Shown: positions 1 to 6,766, counted from the stretch's first letter. The stretch is 8,888 nucleotides of DNA from Acidobacteriaceae bacterium (GCA_003156235.1 PMGP01000066.1:1-8888), one strand, 5' to 3'. The notes: generated by a model from the sequence alone, not told the origin. A program made the numbers and translations.

Positions 1-412
1 CGGTGGAAACGTGCAGAAAACGAAACGCGCGCTGTTGCTCGGCAGGCAGCTCTGACCAATATCCCCGTACGGCTTCCAGCACCTGGAAGGTACCCTCGAT
101 GTTGGTGCGAATGAATTCGGCAGGACCGAGAATGGAGCGATCCACGTGGCTTTCCGCGGCGAAATGGATGATCGCGCCGGGGCGTTGCTCATCGAGAATG
201 CGGCGAACCAACGTACCATCCACGATGTCTCCGCGCACGAATCGGTACTGGTTGTCGTGCGCAACCGGCTCCAGATTCTCAAGGTTCCCGGCATACGTCA
301 GCTTGTCCAAGACGGTCACAGTTGCCCGCTGCTGGGCCAGCCATCGCAGCACAAAATTGGAGCCAATAAAACCGGCGCCTCCAGTCACCAAAATGGGCGA
401 ATTCAATGACAC
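1..412 (-). CDS. rmlB: dTDP-glucose 4,6-dehydratase, N-terminal part (cut by window edge)
   Basis: Short-chain dehydrogenase/reductase that converts dTDP-glucose to dTDP-4-keto-6-deoxyglucose in the cytoplasm, the entry step to dTDP-L-rhamnose and related 6-deoxysugars. 137 codons are visible. The Rossmann motif VTGGAGFIGSNF lies at residues 9-20, DKLTYAGNLENL at 36-47, GDI at 61-63, and FAAESHVDRS at 84-93, which is highly typical of RmlB. The window ends at HVST, just before the expected DEVYG segment, so the catalytic Tyr-Lys pair is outside. I chose the GTG at 412: a TAA lies in frame immediately upstream, and an AAAGGTG ribosome-binding sequence sits about 9 bases before it. The sugar-transferase gene ends 45 bp upstream with no obvious terminator, so read-through is likely. 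Related 4,6-dehydratases acting on other nucleotides are the main alternative, but the motifs favour dTDP-glucose. Confidence 0.9.
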   Translation of the reverse strand, partial: MSLNSPILVTGGAGFIGSNFVLRWLAQQRATVTVLDKLTYAGNLENLEPVAHDNQYRFVRGDIVDGTLVRRILDEQRPGAIIHFAAESHVDRSILGPAEFIRTNIEGTFQVLEAVRGYWSELPAEQQRAFRFLHVST

Positions 413-457
413 TTATCCACACCTTTCGCGGTAAAAATTAAGCTGTTCGTCGTGACA

Positions 458-1189
458 TCAGGAGTGCTGAACGACTACGTCGGCGCCAGGCGGCGGATAG
501 GCCAGGAGCGGCTCCTGGCGTGCGGCCATGCGGATGACGAGCGGGTCGAGTCTCCAGCCGTTGAGTATGGTTTCAAGCGCACGGAGAGCCGTTGGCTTTG
601 AGATGATGGCAACCACCGTGAGAATGATCAACCAAAGGTCAACCCAGAAGCTCCGGTGGTCAATGTAGGCCAACGCAAGCCTGCTCTTCCAGGGGCGAAT
701 AATTTGGTTATAAAGGAGATCGGGGTCGCTACTGTCCTTCAGTATTTCGCCTTCGTCGGAGAAGACAATAGAAGCGGGGTCTGTAACTCCAGGCGGCACG
801 GAAAGCATGCGTTTCTCCGCATTTGTGTAAAGCGCGGCGTCGCTCAGCACCTGGGGCCGCGGTCCAACAAAGCTCATTTCTCCCTTCAGGACATTCCAGA
901 GTTGGATTAGCTCATCCAGTTTGTAAGCACGGACGAACTGTCCGACTGGGGTGATGCGGCGGTCCGTAGCCGCCGTGGACGAACCACCTATTTTGTCCGC
1001 ATTGACGACCATAGAGCGAAACTTGACCATGCAGAAGGTTCCCCCTCCGCGAGCGGCCCGATGGGCAATATAAAATGGCGATTGCCAATCCTGTATCCAT
1101 ATGGCGAACATCACGGCAATCAGCAGCGGAGAGAATACAAGCAGGCCAAGCGACGCGGCGAGAATATCGAAAGTCCGTTTGATCATCAT
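458..1189 (-). CDS. Polyprenyl-phosphate sugar-1-phosphate transferase (PglC/WcaJ-type, monotopic)
   Basis: Bacterial sugar transferase of 243 residues, probably the initiating enzyme that moves a sugar 1-phosphate from a nucleotide sugar to undecaprenyl phosphate at the inner face of the membrane. An N-terminal hydrophobic segment (about residues 8-32) has the Ser-Pro break (S20-P21) typical of the re-entrant helix of small PglC-like enzymes. KFRSM is at 56-60 and the catalytic Asp-Glu pair is D92-E93 within KLDELIQLWNVLKGEMS. VGPRP is at 108-112 and PGVTDPASIVFSDE at 133-146. A second hydrophobic stretch spans 181-197. The usual proline of the DELP motif is isoleucine here. It is the short form, without the four extra transmembrane helices of WcaJ/WbaP. 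The ATG overlaps the stop of the transketolase C-subunit by 4 bp; a second ATG follows directly at 1186. The sugar it transfers cannot be read from sequence. Confidence 0.93.
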   Translation of the reverse strand: MMIKRTFDILAASLGLLVFSPLLIAVMFAIWIQDWQSPFYIAHRAARGGGTFCMVKFRSMVVNADKIGGSSTAATDRRITPVGQFVRAYKLDELIQLWNVLKGEMSFVGPRPQVLSDAALYTNAEKRMLSVPPGVTDPASIVFSDEGEILKDSSDPDLLYNQIIRPWKSRLALAYIDHRSFWVDLWLIILTVVAIISKPTALRALETILNGWRLDPLVIRMAARQEPLLAYPPPGADVVVQHS

Positions 1190-2127
1190 GAAAGCGCCTC
1201 GGCAACAACGCCCAACTTTGTGGTCACGGTTCGAGTGATTGATGCGGCATCCAGCGAGTAGACCTTCCGTAGATATTTTTGACTGCCAATAACGGATGAG
1301 AAAGTATTGCGGAGTCCCATTCGGACGAAGAAACCAGGAAATATCCCGGCCTCCATGAGCGATTCGGCAATCGCACCGCCCAAACCGCCATCGACGGCGT
1401 GTTCCTCGATGCTAATAATTCCGCCCGTCTCTGACGCAGCAGCCGCGAGCGTATCGGTGTCCAGAGGCTTGATTGTATGGACGCTGAGGACACGACAGTG
1501 GATGCCTTGTTCGGCCAGGGAATCAGCAGCTAAGAGAGCCTCGCCGAGAATACCTCCAGTCGCAGCGAGTGTCACGTCCGATCCTTCGCGAACCGTTCGA
1601 ATGCTGCCCGGCCGAAAGATCTCGTCCTGCCGCACAGTTACTGGCGCCGTGGATTTGTCGAGGCGTAAATAGGCAGGGCCGCGATGCGAGATTAAATAGC
1701 GGGAGGCCTCAGCGGCTTCCCATAGATCGCAAGGCGACAGCACAAGCATACCAGGCAGCGAGCGAAGAATAGCCAGATCCTCGGTGGCGTGATGTGAGAA
1801 GCCCACAGCCCCATAACTCATGCCGCCGCCGACGCAAACGATCTTCACGTTCGCGTCGTGATAGCAGATGTCATTGCGAATCTGCTCAAGGCAGCGGAGC
1901 GTTGGGAAGTTTCCGATGGAGTAGGTGAAAACTGTGTGGCCTTCCATCGCTAATCCGGCCGCGAGACCAGACATATTCTGCTCCGCGACTCCGACGTTGA
2001 GGAACTGTCGCGGAAACTTGGCAATATACTCATTGAGAACACCGAAGCCTAGGTCTCCGCTCAAGAAGAGAATCTCCGGGTGCTGCGGGGCAAGTTCAGT
2101 TAGTATGCCTATAAAAGCGTCTCTCAC
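1186..2127 (-). CDS. Transketolase, C-terminal subunit (pyrimidine-binding and C-terminal domains)
   Basis: Second half of a split transketolase, 313 residues, the normal size for stand-alone C-terminal subunits. It should pair with the N-subunit encoded directly upstream to form the thiamine-diphosphate site, and moves two-carbon ketol units between sugar phosphates. Landmarks are SGDLGFG at 23-29, NVGVAEQNM at 44-52 with the Glu (E49) that activates the cofactor, GFSHHATEDLA at 109-119, LSPCD at 130-134, YLRLDK at 153-158, and the C-terminal-domain segment EEHAVDGGLGGAIAE at 241-255. The start is a GTG at 2127 that overlaps the N-subunit stop as GTGA, with GGAGG about 9 bases upstream, so translational coupling is likely. 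Its own stop overlaps the sugar-transferase start. Placement inside a polysaccharide cluster suggests a special sugar rather than the housekeeping pentose phosphate pathway; that is inference. 1-deoxyxylulose-phosphate synthase is unlikely because that enzyme is a single long chain. Confidence 0.93.
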   Translation of the reverse strand: MRDAFIGILTELAPQHPEILFLSGDLGFGVLNEYIAKFPRQFLNVGVAEQNMSGLAAGLAMEGHTVFTYSIGNFPTLRCLEQIRNDICYHDANVKIVCVGGGMSYGAVGFSHHATEDLAILRSLPGMLVLSPCDLWEAAEASRYLISHRGPAYLRLDKSTAPVTVRQDEIFRPGSIRTVREGSDVTLAATGGILGEALLAADSLAEQGIHCRVLSVHTIKPLDTDTLAAAASETGGIISIEEHAVDGGLGGAIAESLMEAGIFPGFFVRMGLRNTFSSVIGSQKYLRKVYSLDAASITRTVTTKLGVVAEALS

Positions 2128-2948
2128 GATTGGCCCTCCAATTCAGCGAGTGCGGCGTCAAACTCGGCCCCACGTGGAATACGGTAATGCCAAAGAACAG
2201 TGTTTTCCATAAAGCTCACACCATTGCCTTTCGTAGTGCGCGCAATCAAGCAAGACGGCTTGCCAGCCACAAACGGAACAGCCGCAAGAGCGCCGCGCAG
2301 AGCTTCGTGGTCATGTCCGTCAACCTCTTTGACGGCCCAGCCAAACGCGGTCCACTTGTCGGCAAAGGGCTCCAGGTCAATCACCTCGGAGGTGCGCGCT
2401 ATTCCCTGAATTTGGTTGTAGTCCACGATGGCCACAAGGTTCGACAAACCATGGTGGGCAGCGAATAGAACAGCCTCCCAGGTTGACCCTTCATCGCACT
2501 CGCCATCGCTCAGCAGACAGAAGACGCGATGCTCTGCTTCTTTCAGCTTTCCGGCATAGGCCATTCCGGCGGAGATCGACAGTCCGTGCCCCAGCGCCCC
2601 GGTGGAGATGTCAACACCGGGCAGCTTGTGCGACACATGACCGCTTAAATCCGATCCGTCCTGGTAATGAGTCAGGAGCTTTTCGATCGGGAAAAATCCA
2701 TTTTCCGCAAGTGCAGCGTAGAGGCCGCCGCCGGCGTGGCCTTTACTCAGGACAAAGCGATCACGACCGAGATTATCAGGCGCAGCCGGATCAACATTGA
2801 GAATGCCACCGTATAGCACCGCAAGGATATCCGCGCAGGAGAAGATCGCCCCAATGTGGGATCCACCGCCCGTGCTGGTCATCCGCAGCGCGTGAATGCG
2901 AATGCGTTTGGCTAACGCTCGACAGTCTTTGATCGTATATGCATTCAT
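2124..2948 (-). CDS. Transketolase, N-terminal subunit (thiamine-diphosphate-binding domain)
   Basis: First half of the split transketolase, 274 residues, as usual for this subunit; it binds the diphosphate and Mg of the cofactor. Seen: HIGAIFSCADIL at 31-42, DRFVLSKGHA at 63-72, STGALGHGLS at 115-124, and the cofactor segment SDGECDEGSTWEA at 147-159 ending in DYNQIQ at 176-181 (N178). The ligand motif is S-D-G (147-149) where most transketolases have G-D-G. A His (H254) near WHYR matches the conserved substrate-site region. I chose the ATG at 2948 because it overlaps the aminotransferase stop as ATGA; an in-frame ATG at 2984 would lie inside the aminotransferase and add 12 residues that do not look like the family. 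The C-subunit follows with a 4-bp overlap. Substrate unknown. Confidence 0.93.
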   Translation of the reverse strand: MNAYTIKDCRALAKRIRIHALRMTSTGGGSHIGAIFSCADILAVLYGGILNVDPAAPDNLGRDRFVLSKGHAGGGLYAALAENGFFPIEKLLTHYQDGSDLSGHVSHKLPGVDISTGALGHGLSISAGMAYAGKLKEAEHRVFCLLSDGECDEGSTWEAVLFAAHHGLSNLVAIVDYNQIQGIARTSEVIDLEPFADKWTAFGWAVKEVDGHDHEALRGALAAVPFVAGKPSCLIARTTKGNGVSFMENTVLWHYRIPRGAEFDAALAELEGQS

Positions 2949-4075
2949 TCCGAATACCCGTAGAAGGCGCGAATCGTATCGCAAACGTAATGCAGGTCAT
3001 CATCGGTGAGCGACATGTTCATGGGGATCATCAACATGCGCGTGAACAGCCGGTCGGTGTAAGGAAGATGCTGCGTGAAGCCGAGAGCCTTCATCTGGTG
3101 CACGGCCTGACCACCCCATTGGATAAGCGTGCCGATGCCGCAATCCTTCAGGTACTGCTTAAGATCGTCACGCTTTTCGGCCTCGACTTCGTAATTCTGG
3201 TAGATGTCAAAGTGATCGGGATCGGAGTCCGGGGCAGGCGGCAATACGATTTCGGCGACGCCCTTGAGGCGCGCGGTGTACAGCGCAGCCAGTTGGCGGC
3301 GGCGGAAGATGACGCCTTCGTATTTCTTCAATTGGAAGTCGAGGAAGGCCGCTTGCAGATTATCAAGACGGGAATTCAGTCCCCAGCGCACCACTTCGCC
3401 AGTGCTGTTGCGGCCGAAATCGCACAGGGAGACCGCATGTTCAAACACTTCCGGATCGTTGGTGACGATGGCGCCTCCATCCCCAAAACAACCTAGCACT
3501 TTGGCAGGATAGAAGCTAATCGCACTCGCACAACCGAAGGTACCGCTCAGTCGTCCTCGAAAGCGCGAACCGAGTGCTTGAGCCGCATCTTCCACAATGA
3601 GTAGATCATGACGATCCGCGAGCCGCTGTAGGGTCGCCATGTCTGCCGTCCGGCCATTGAGTTGCGTCGGCATGATTGCCCGCGTCCGCGAAGTAATGGC
3701 AGCTTCCACTGCATCTGCGACAATTAGATGGTCCGGTCCGCACTCTACTGGAACCGGAGTTGCACCAGAGAAATGAATTGCAGTAGCAGTGGCCAGCATA
3801 GTATGCGATGAGAAGATAACCTCGTCACCGGCCCCGATACCGACCGACCGCAAGGCGAAGTGCAATCCGTCAGTCGCATTGCCTACTCCGAGTACGTAAC
3901 GAGTGCCCAGGAAGGCCGCCAAATTCTGCTCGAATTCGGCAAGATCCCGCTGCTTGATGAAGGCGCCGCGTCCACAAACATCGTCAAATATTGCTGTATA
4001 TTCGCCCCGACTAGCTGCAAAGAGAGCCGGGTAGTCAAAAAATGAAACTGTTCGGATACCTGTGGCACAGGTCAT
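2945..4075 (-). CDS. DegT/DnrJ/EryC1/StrS-family sugar aminotransferase
   Basis: PLP-dependent aminotransferase of 376 residues, the family's usual length, which normally moves an amino group from glutamate to a keto group of a nucleotide-linked sugar or cyclitol. Seen: VGNATDGLHFAL at 64-75, IMPTQLNGRTADM at 134-146, and the cofactor segment IVEDAAQALGS at 160-170 with Asp163, then SFYPAKVLGCFGDGGAIVTN at 187-206 with Lys192 as the Schiff-base lysine. WGLNSRLDNLQAAFLDFQL at 231-249 is also typical. The start ATG at 4075 has GGAGG about 10 bases upstream, inside the 20-bp gap after the methyltransferase gene. The stop overlaps the transketolase N-subunit start by 4 bp, tying this enzyme closely to the transketolase. 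A few members are dehydratases with His in place of the Lys; here the Lys is present, so aminotransferase activity is expected. The position aminated is not deducible. Confidence 0.93.
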   Translation of the reverse strand: MTCATGIRTVSFFDYPALFAASRGEYTAIFDDVCGRGAFIKQRDLAEFEQNLAAFLGTRYVLGVGNATDGLHFALRSVGIGAGDEVIFSSHTMLATATAIHFSGATPVPVECGPDHLIVADAVEAAITSRTRAIMPTQLNGRTADMATLQRLADRHDLLIVEDAAQALGSRFRGRLSGTFGCASAISFYPAKVLGCFGDGGAIVTNDPEVFEHAVSLCDFGRNSTGEVVRWGLNSRLDNLQAAFLDFQLKKYEGVIFRRRQLAALYTARLKGVAEIVLPPAPDSDPDHFDIYQNYEVEAEKRDDLKQYLKDCGIGTLIQWGGQAVHQMKALGFTQHLPYTDRLFTRMLMIPMNMSLTDDDLHYVCDTIRAFYGYSE

Positions 4076-4095
4076 TCAAAATGCGCCTCCTCGCG

Positions 4096-4830
4096 CTATT
4101 CGATTACAGCAAACGCAATATAAGGGTCCCAGTCTAAACGTCTCAGCCTTAGTTTGTTGAGGCCAACAGCCTGAATCGCACCCAATGTCTCGCCGGGCCA
4201 AATTGGATTATCTAACTCATCGAATGCCACAATTGCACCTTTAGGCATACGGGGTAGAAAATGATCGAGGGCAAGTTTAGTCGGCTCGTACATATCGGCA
4301 TCTAGGAACAGTAGGCTGACTACCAGATGAGGATGGCTGGCGACAAATTCTGGAATAGTCGTGGTCATGTCGCCGCGGACCAGTTCAACCTTGGGAATAT
4401 GGCCGAGGAATCGATCCCGGTCATATTCGTGGATGAGTGTTATCAACTCCTCATACGAATTAGCGCTCAAGTCACCCTGGCGCGAATCGGCAAACAAGCT
4501 GCGATCTTCGTCAGCAACGGACGGAAAGCCTGTAAATGTGTCAAACCCGTATATGCGTCGGGTCAGGTTTTCCGGTTCGAGCATCGCACTGAGTTTAGCC
4601 CACGCCATGAGTCCAAAGCCACGGAATACACCACATTCGACCACCGAACCCTTCACTGGCATCACCAGTTTGAATATCTCGTAAAGGGCTAAGAATCGCT
4701 TAAGATGCTGGCGTCGAACATACTTGGGGAAATTCTCAAGTTTGTCCTCGACAGGGTCGGGACACCGCTCGAATATCTCTGCCATCTTACGGCGCACGTC
4801 ACTCTCAGCGTCAGTTCGCAGTTTTGTCAT
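4096..4830 (-). CDS. TylF/MycF-family SAM-dependent O-methyltransferase
   Basis: Class I methyltransferase of 244 residues, similar to macrocin O-methyltransferase (TylF) relatives that methylate sugar hydroxyls in antibiotics and glycans. Seen: the SAM-binding strand and loop VVECGVFRGFG at 63-73, YGFDTFTGFP at 94-103, FLDADMYEPT at 175-184, and VAFDELDNPIWPGET at 201-215; the last two are the acidic motifs expected to hold the metal in this family. The ATG at 4830 has AAAGGAAG about 6-8 bases upstream. It lies 87 bp after the GNAT gene and 20 bp before the aminotransferase gene, consistent with one transcript. Base composition is lower than in the transketolase genes: hand-counted rows in its middle give about 40-55% GC against about 63-65% there. 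Likely role is O-methylation of a repeat-unit sugar; N-methylation of the amino sugar is a less likely alternative. Confidence 0.85.
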   Translation of the reverse strand: MTKLRTDAESDVRRKMAEIFERCPDPVEDKLENFPKYVRRQHLKRFLALYEIFKLVMPVKGSVVECGVFRGFGLMAWAKLSAMLEPENLTRRIYGFDTFTGFPSVADEDRSLFADSRQGDLSANSYEELITLIHEYDRDRFLGHIPKVELVRGDMTTTIPEFVASHPHLVVSLLFLDADMYEPTKLALDHFLPRMPKGAIVAFDELDNPIWPGETLGAIQAVGLNKLRLRRLDWDPYIAFAVIE

Positions 4831-4917
4831 ATTTGTCTTCCTTTGGTTTCATATGATTCTCAACGCATTGATGGGCGTCCAAGCCCGTGGCGCCAAGAAA
4901 TGGTTATGTCCCATTTG

Positions 4918-5478
4918 TTACGTCTGTTCTGCTTCTGTCTGGATAATGTCTTCCGTCAGCACATACCGGCCTATGATGTCCAAACCGAAAGGACGCGTTC
5001 GAGTACCGCGGCCCGCCAGAATAAACCCAGCCTTCTCAACTACGCGAATGGACGCTCGGTTGCCTGGTTCGACGACGTACCAGCAGGTACGTTTCCGGCT
5101 CGATGAAGTCCGAAGGACACTCTCCAGTGCGATTGTAGCTAAACCCTTCCCGCGCTCAATCGGGTCCGTCCATGTATCTCCTATCTGGATATCGTCCGCT
5201 GCCATGAATGGAAATCTGAAGTACCGTGGTGTGATCACTGAGCGGTGAATCACTTTGTTACCGCTGCGTATGATGAAGAGTCCGTAATACCGATTGGAAA
5301 ACATATGTAATATATGGAAGATCCACCACACGACAAATGGGAAGACGGGGATGCCTTTCGCTTTAATGCGTATCATCCCTGGGCGCCAAGCCTCGCTCGT
5401 ATAGCCGGCGGGCAGAGTCCGAATAGAACGGACCGCAGGGACCGCAATTTTGTAGAACAAACAGCCATTCTCATGCAT
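4918..5478 (-). CDS. GNAT-family N-acyltransferase
   Basis: Probable acetyl-CoA-dependent acyltransferase of 186 residues. The C-terminal half carries the GNAT core: QIGDTWTDPIERGKGLAT at 98-115, where R109-G110-K111-G112-L113-A114 fits the Q/R-x-x-G-x-G/A pyrophosphate loop, then WYVVEPGNRASIRVVEKAGF at 133-152, the usual fourth and fifth strands with the Asn-x-x-Ser helix. The N-terminal half, with the hydrophobic patch IPVFPFVVWWIFHILHMF at 43-60 and YYGLFII at 64-70, is not recognisable to me. I prefer the ATG at 5478, which has GAGGT 5-6 bases upstream; an in-frame ATG at 5502 would add eight residues but lacks a ribosome-binding sequence. Two genes downstream is the sugar aminotransferase, so N-acetylation of an amino sugar is a reasonable guess. 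O-acylation cannot be excluded. GC is low and variable, like the neighbouring methyltransferase gene. Confidence 0.8.
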   Translation of the reverse strand: MHENGCLFYKIAVPAVRSIRTLPAGYTSEAWRPGMIRIKAKGIPVFPFVVWWIFHILHMFSNRYYGLFIIRSGNKVIHRSVITPRYFRFPFMAADDIQIGDTWTDPIERGKGLATIALESVLRTSSSRKRTCWYVVEPGNRASIRVVEKAGFILAGRGTRTRPFGLDIIGRYVLTEDIIQTEAEQT

Positions 5479-5544
5479 TTCTGACCTCAGACCGCTGCTC
5501 ATTCAATCAACTGAGATATTTCTCCAACCAGGCAAGTAGAGCTG

Positions 5545-5616
5545 TATAGATCGTTGATTGGATAAGATCATAAACGTGGTCAGGTATTAATGCAACGCGC
5601 TCGATACAGATCGTTG
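5545..5616. repeat. Pair of 12-bp direct repeats flanking the candidate promoter
   Basis: On the plus strand TATAGATCGTTG (5545-5556) and TACAGATCGTTG (5605-5616) differ at one base and are offset by 60 bp. They bracket the candidate -35/-10 pair at 5567-5595. The core ATCGTTG occurs a third time at 5789-5795 in the same gap. They could be binding sites for a regulator or chance similarity. Confidence 0.4.
5567..5595 (-). promoter_or_regulatory. Candidate sigma-70 promoter upstream of the GNAT gene
   Basis: Reading the minus strand, TTGCAT (5595-5590) is followed after exactly 17 bp by TATGAT (5572-5567). The -10 box matches the consensus at five of six positions; the -35 box matches at only three. 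Transcription would start near 5560, about 80 bp before the preferred GNAT start. It lies in the only long intergenic gap of the window, which is where a second promoter would be expected. Such matches also arise by chance, so this is tentative. Confidence 0.3.
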
Positions 5617-5807
5617 CAATGGGCCTGATATATGTTTTCGGCGCCGAAGTGAGTGAATAATTGCGAGACTACTATTGAACACATGGATACCATTTTGAAC
5701 CGTGCATCCGATGTGATGCCGCGCTGATTGGGCCGCTCCCTTCCAGTGTGAAACTCGGGTGGCCGACTTCACGATGAGCAGCTTGGTAATCGTTGAAATT
5801 GCTACCC

Positions 5808-5822
5808 GTGTGTTATACACAC
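5808..5822 (-). repeat. Perfect inverted repeat just after the glycosyltransferase stop
   Basis: GTGTGT-TAT-ACACAC forms a perfect 6-bp stem with a 3-base loop, beginning two bases beyond the glycosyltransferase stop codon. No T-run follows in the direction of transcription, so it is not a standard intrinsic terminator. It might protect the 3' end of the mRNA or bind a protein. The sequence symmetry is certain; any function is speculative. Confidence 0.45.
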
Positions 5823-5824
5823 CT

Positions 5825-6766
5825 TCATAGCCCGTCGGTTTTTTGCGAAACCGTATGCCTGGAGGGCGCCAACGGCCCTTTGTTGAGCTGCTTGTTACTT
5901 CCAAGGTGATGCTCGGCGAGCTTCAAGATGCAGCGAGTCCTCACCGCCAAACGAACCACCAGTTTGACGACAGCGTTGCTGCCGAAGTAATCGTATGCAT
6001 CACTGAATAAAATCATCGCGTCATGCAGCTCGCGGATTGAATGAACCACGTTCTGACCGACGCTTTGGCTTCCGAAGTGAACGATCTCCGCGCAGGGTGT
6101 ATACCACACTTCATAGCCTTTCTTTTGTAGCATGAAGTTATATACCCAGTCAACCAGATAAATTTGGAAACGCTCATCAAGCATACCCGCCTGCTCCCAT
6201 GTGGAGCGGCGAACGACGAATGCAGTGGTCCCAATGTTTTCGACCCGCTGAGATTTTGTGTGATCTAAATCTAAGCCGTATAGCCGCTTCATGGAGCGGC
6301 TCGCCGGGACAAGTATGTGCCAGTTCACCGCCTGTAGCAGCAGGGTGCCTGGCCTGGGGAAACTACGAATGCAAGGCTGTAAAGTCCCATCGGGATTCAA
6401 CAATTTCGGGCCGCACGCCGCGACATTCGGCCTTGAATCCATAAACCCGACCAATGCCTCGAAGGCATTGCTGATAAGAACAGTATCGCTATTTAGCCAG
6501 CACGCATAACGCGCGCGCGACATCTTCATTCCCAGGTTGTTATTCCGGACGTAATTCTGATTCACCGTGTTTCTGATCAATATCACATTGGGGAATTCAC
6601 CGGCGACCATATCCGCGCTTCCATCCGGAGAGTTGTCGTCGATGCAGATAATCTCGAAGGTGATCCCCTTCGTATGCTCGTAGATCGAGGCGAGGCAGTT
6701 GCGGAGTAGCCGCTCGGTGTTGTAGTTGGGAATGATAATGGTCAAATCCAGCATCTGTTCTGTCAT
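5825..6766 (-). CDS. Family 2 glycosyltransferase (rhamnosyltransferase-like)
   Basis: GT-A fold, family 2 glycosyltransferase of 313 residues, expected to add a sugar to the lipid-linked repeat unit on the cytoplasmic side of the membrane. Seen: LTIIIPNYNTERLLRNCLAS at 8-27, IICIDDNSPDGSADMV at 39-54 with D43-D44 for nucleotide binding, NYVRNNNLGM at 71-80, and LNSDTV at 91-96 as the DxD-type region. GPKLLNPDGTLQPC is at 119-132, IGTTAFVVRR at 178-187, and GMLDERFQIYLVDW at 194-207 where the catalytic acidic region is expected. No transmembrane segments are evident. The ATG overlaps the stop of the acyltransferase gene by 4 bp with GGAG just upstream, so the two are translationally coupled. 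The layout resembles WbbL-type rhamnosyltransferases, which fits a cluster that carries rmlB, but donor and acceptor cannot be assigned from sequence. Confidence 0.92.
   Translation of the reverse strand: MTEQMLDLTIIIPNYNTERLLRNCLASIYEHTKGITFEIICIDDNSPDGSADMVAGEFPNVILIRNTVNQNYVRNNNLGMKMSRARYACWLNSDTVLISNAFEALVGFMDSRPNVAACGPKLLNPDGTLQPCIRSFPRPGTLLLQAVNWHILVPASRSMKRLYGLDLDHTKSQRVENIGTTAFVVRRSTWEQAGMLDERFQIYLVDWVYNFMLQKKGYEVWYTPCAEIVHFGSQSVGQNVVHSIRELHDAMILFSDAYDYFGSNAVVKLVVRLAVRTRCILKLAEHHLGSNKQLNKGPLAPSRHTVSQKTDGL

Larger units (their letters stand above)
5479..5824. other. Non-coding stretch of about 345 bp between two gene blocks
   Basis: No convincing gene is seen here. Hand-counted rows of the left two-thirds give about 42-45% GC, lower than most of the window, while the row at 5701-5760 is about 62%. 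It contains a perfect short inverted repeat at 5808-5822, two near-identical 12-bp direct repeats at 5545-5556 and 5605-5616, and a candidate promoter at 5567-5595 facing the GNAT gene. A minus-strand frame stays open through 5587-5904 but begins inside the glycosyltransferase gene and resembles no family I know. The break may separate two transcription units, or may be the scar of a lost gene. Confidence 0.6.

Noticed and set aside
656..910. Plus-strand open frame of 84 codons
   Set aside because: Antisense to the sugar-transferase gene, with no motif and no ribosome-binding sequence that I can see; treated as a shadow frame.
2949..2984. 12-codon N-terminal extension of the transketolase N-subunit
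   Set aside because: It would overlap the aminotransferase gene by 40 bp; the ATGA overlap at 2945-2948 is the usual arrangement for coupled genes and fits the family's N-terminus.
2939..3496. Long plus-strand open frame of 185 codons
   Set aside because: It lies entirely antisense to the aminotransferase gene, whose motifs are unmistakable, and its translation shows no family features.
4831..4917. GGGC/GCCC hairpin between the GNAT and methyltransferase genes as a terminator
   Set aside because: The stem is only 4 bp and no T-run follows; it is not convincing as a terminator.
5587..5904. Minus-strand open frame of 105 codons crossing the end of the glycosyltransferase gene, considered as a small gene or a frameshifted glycosyltransferase tail
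   Set aside because: Its start is inside the glycosyltransferase gene, the glycosyltransferase already has a full family length, and the translation has no recognisable motif. A translated search could revive it as a decayed remnant.
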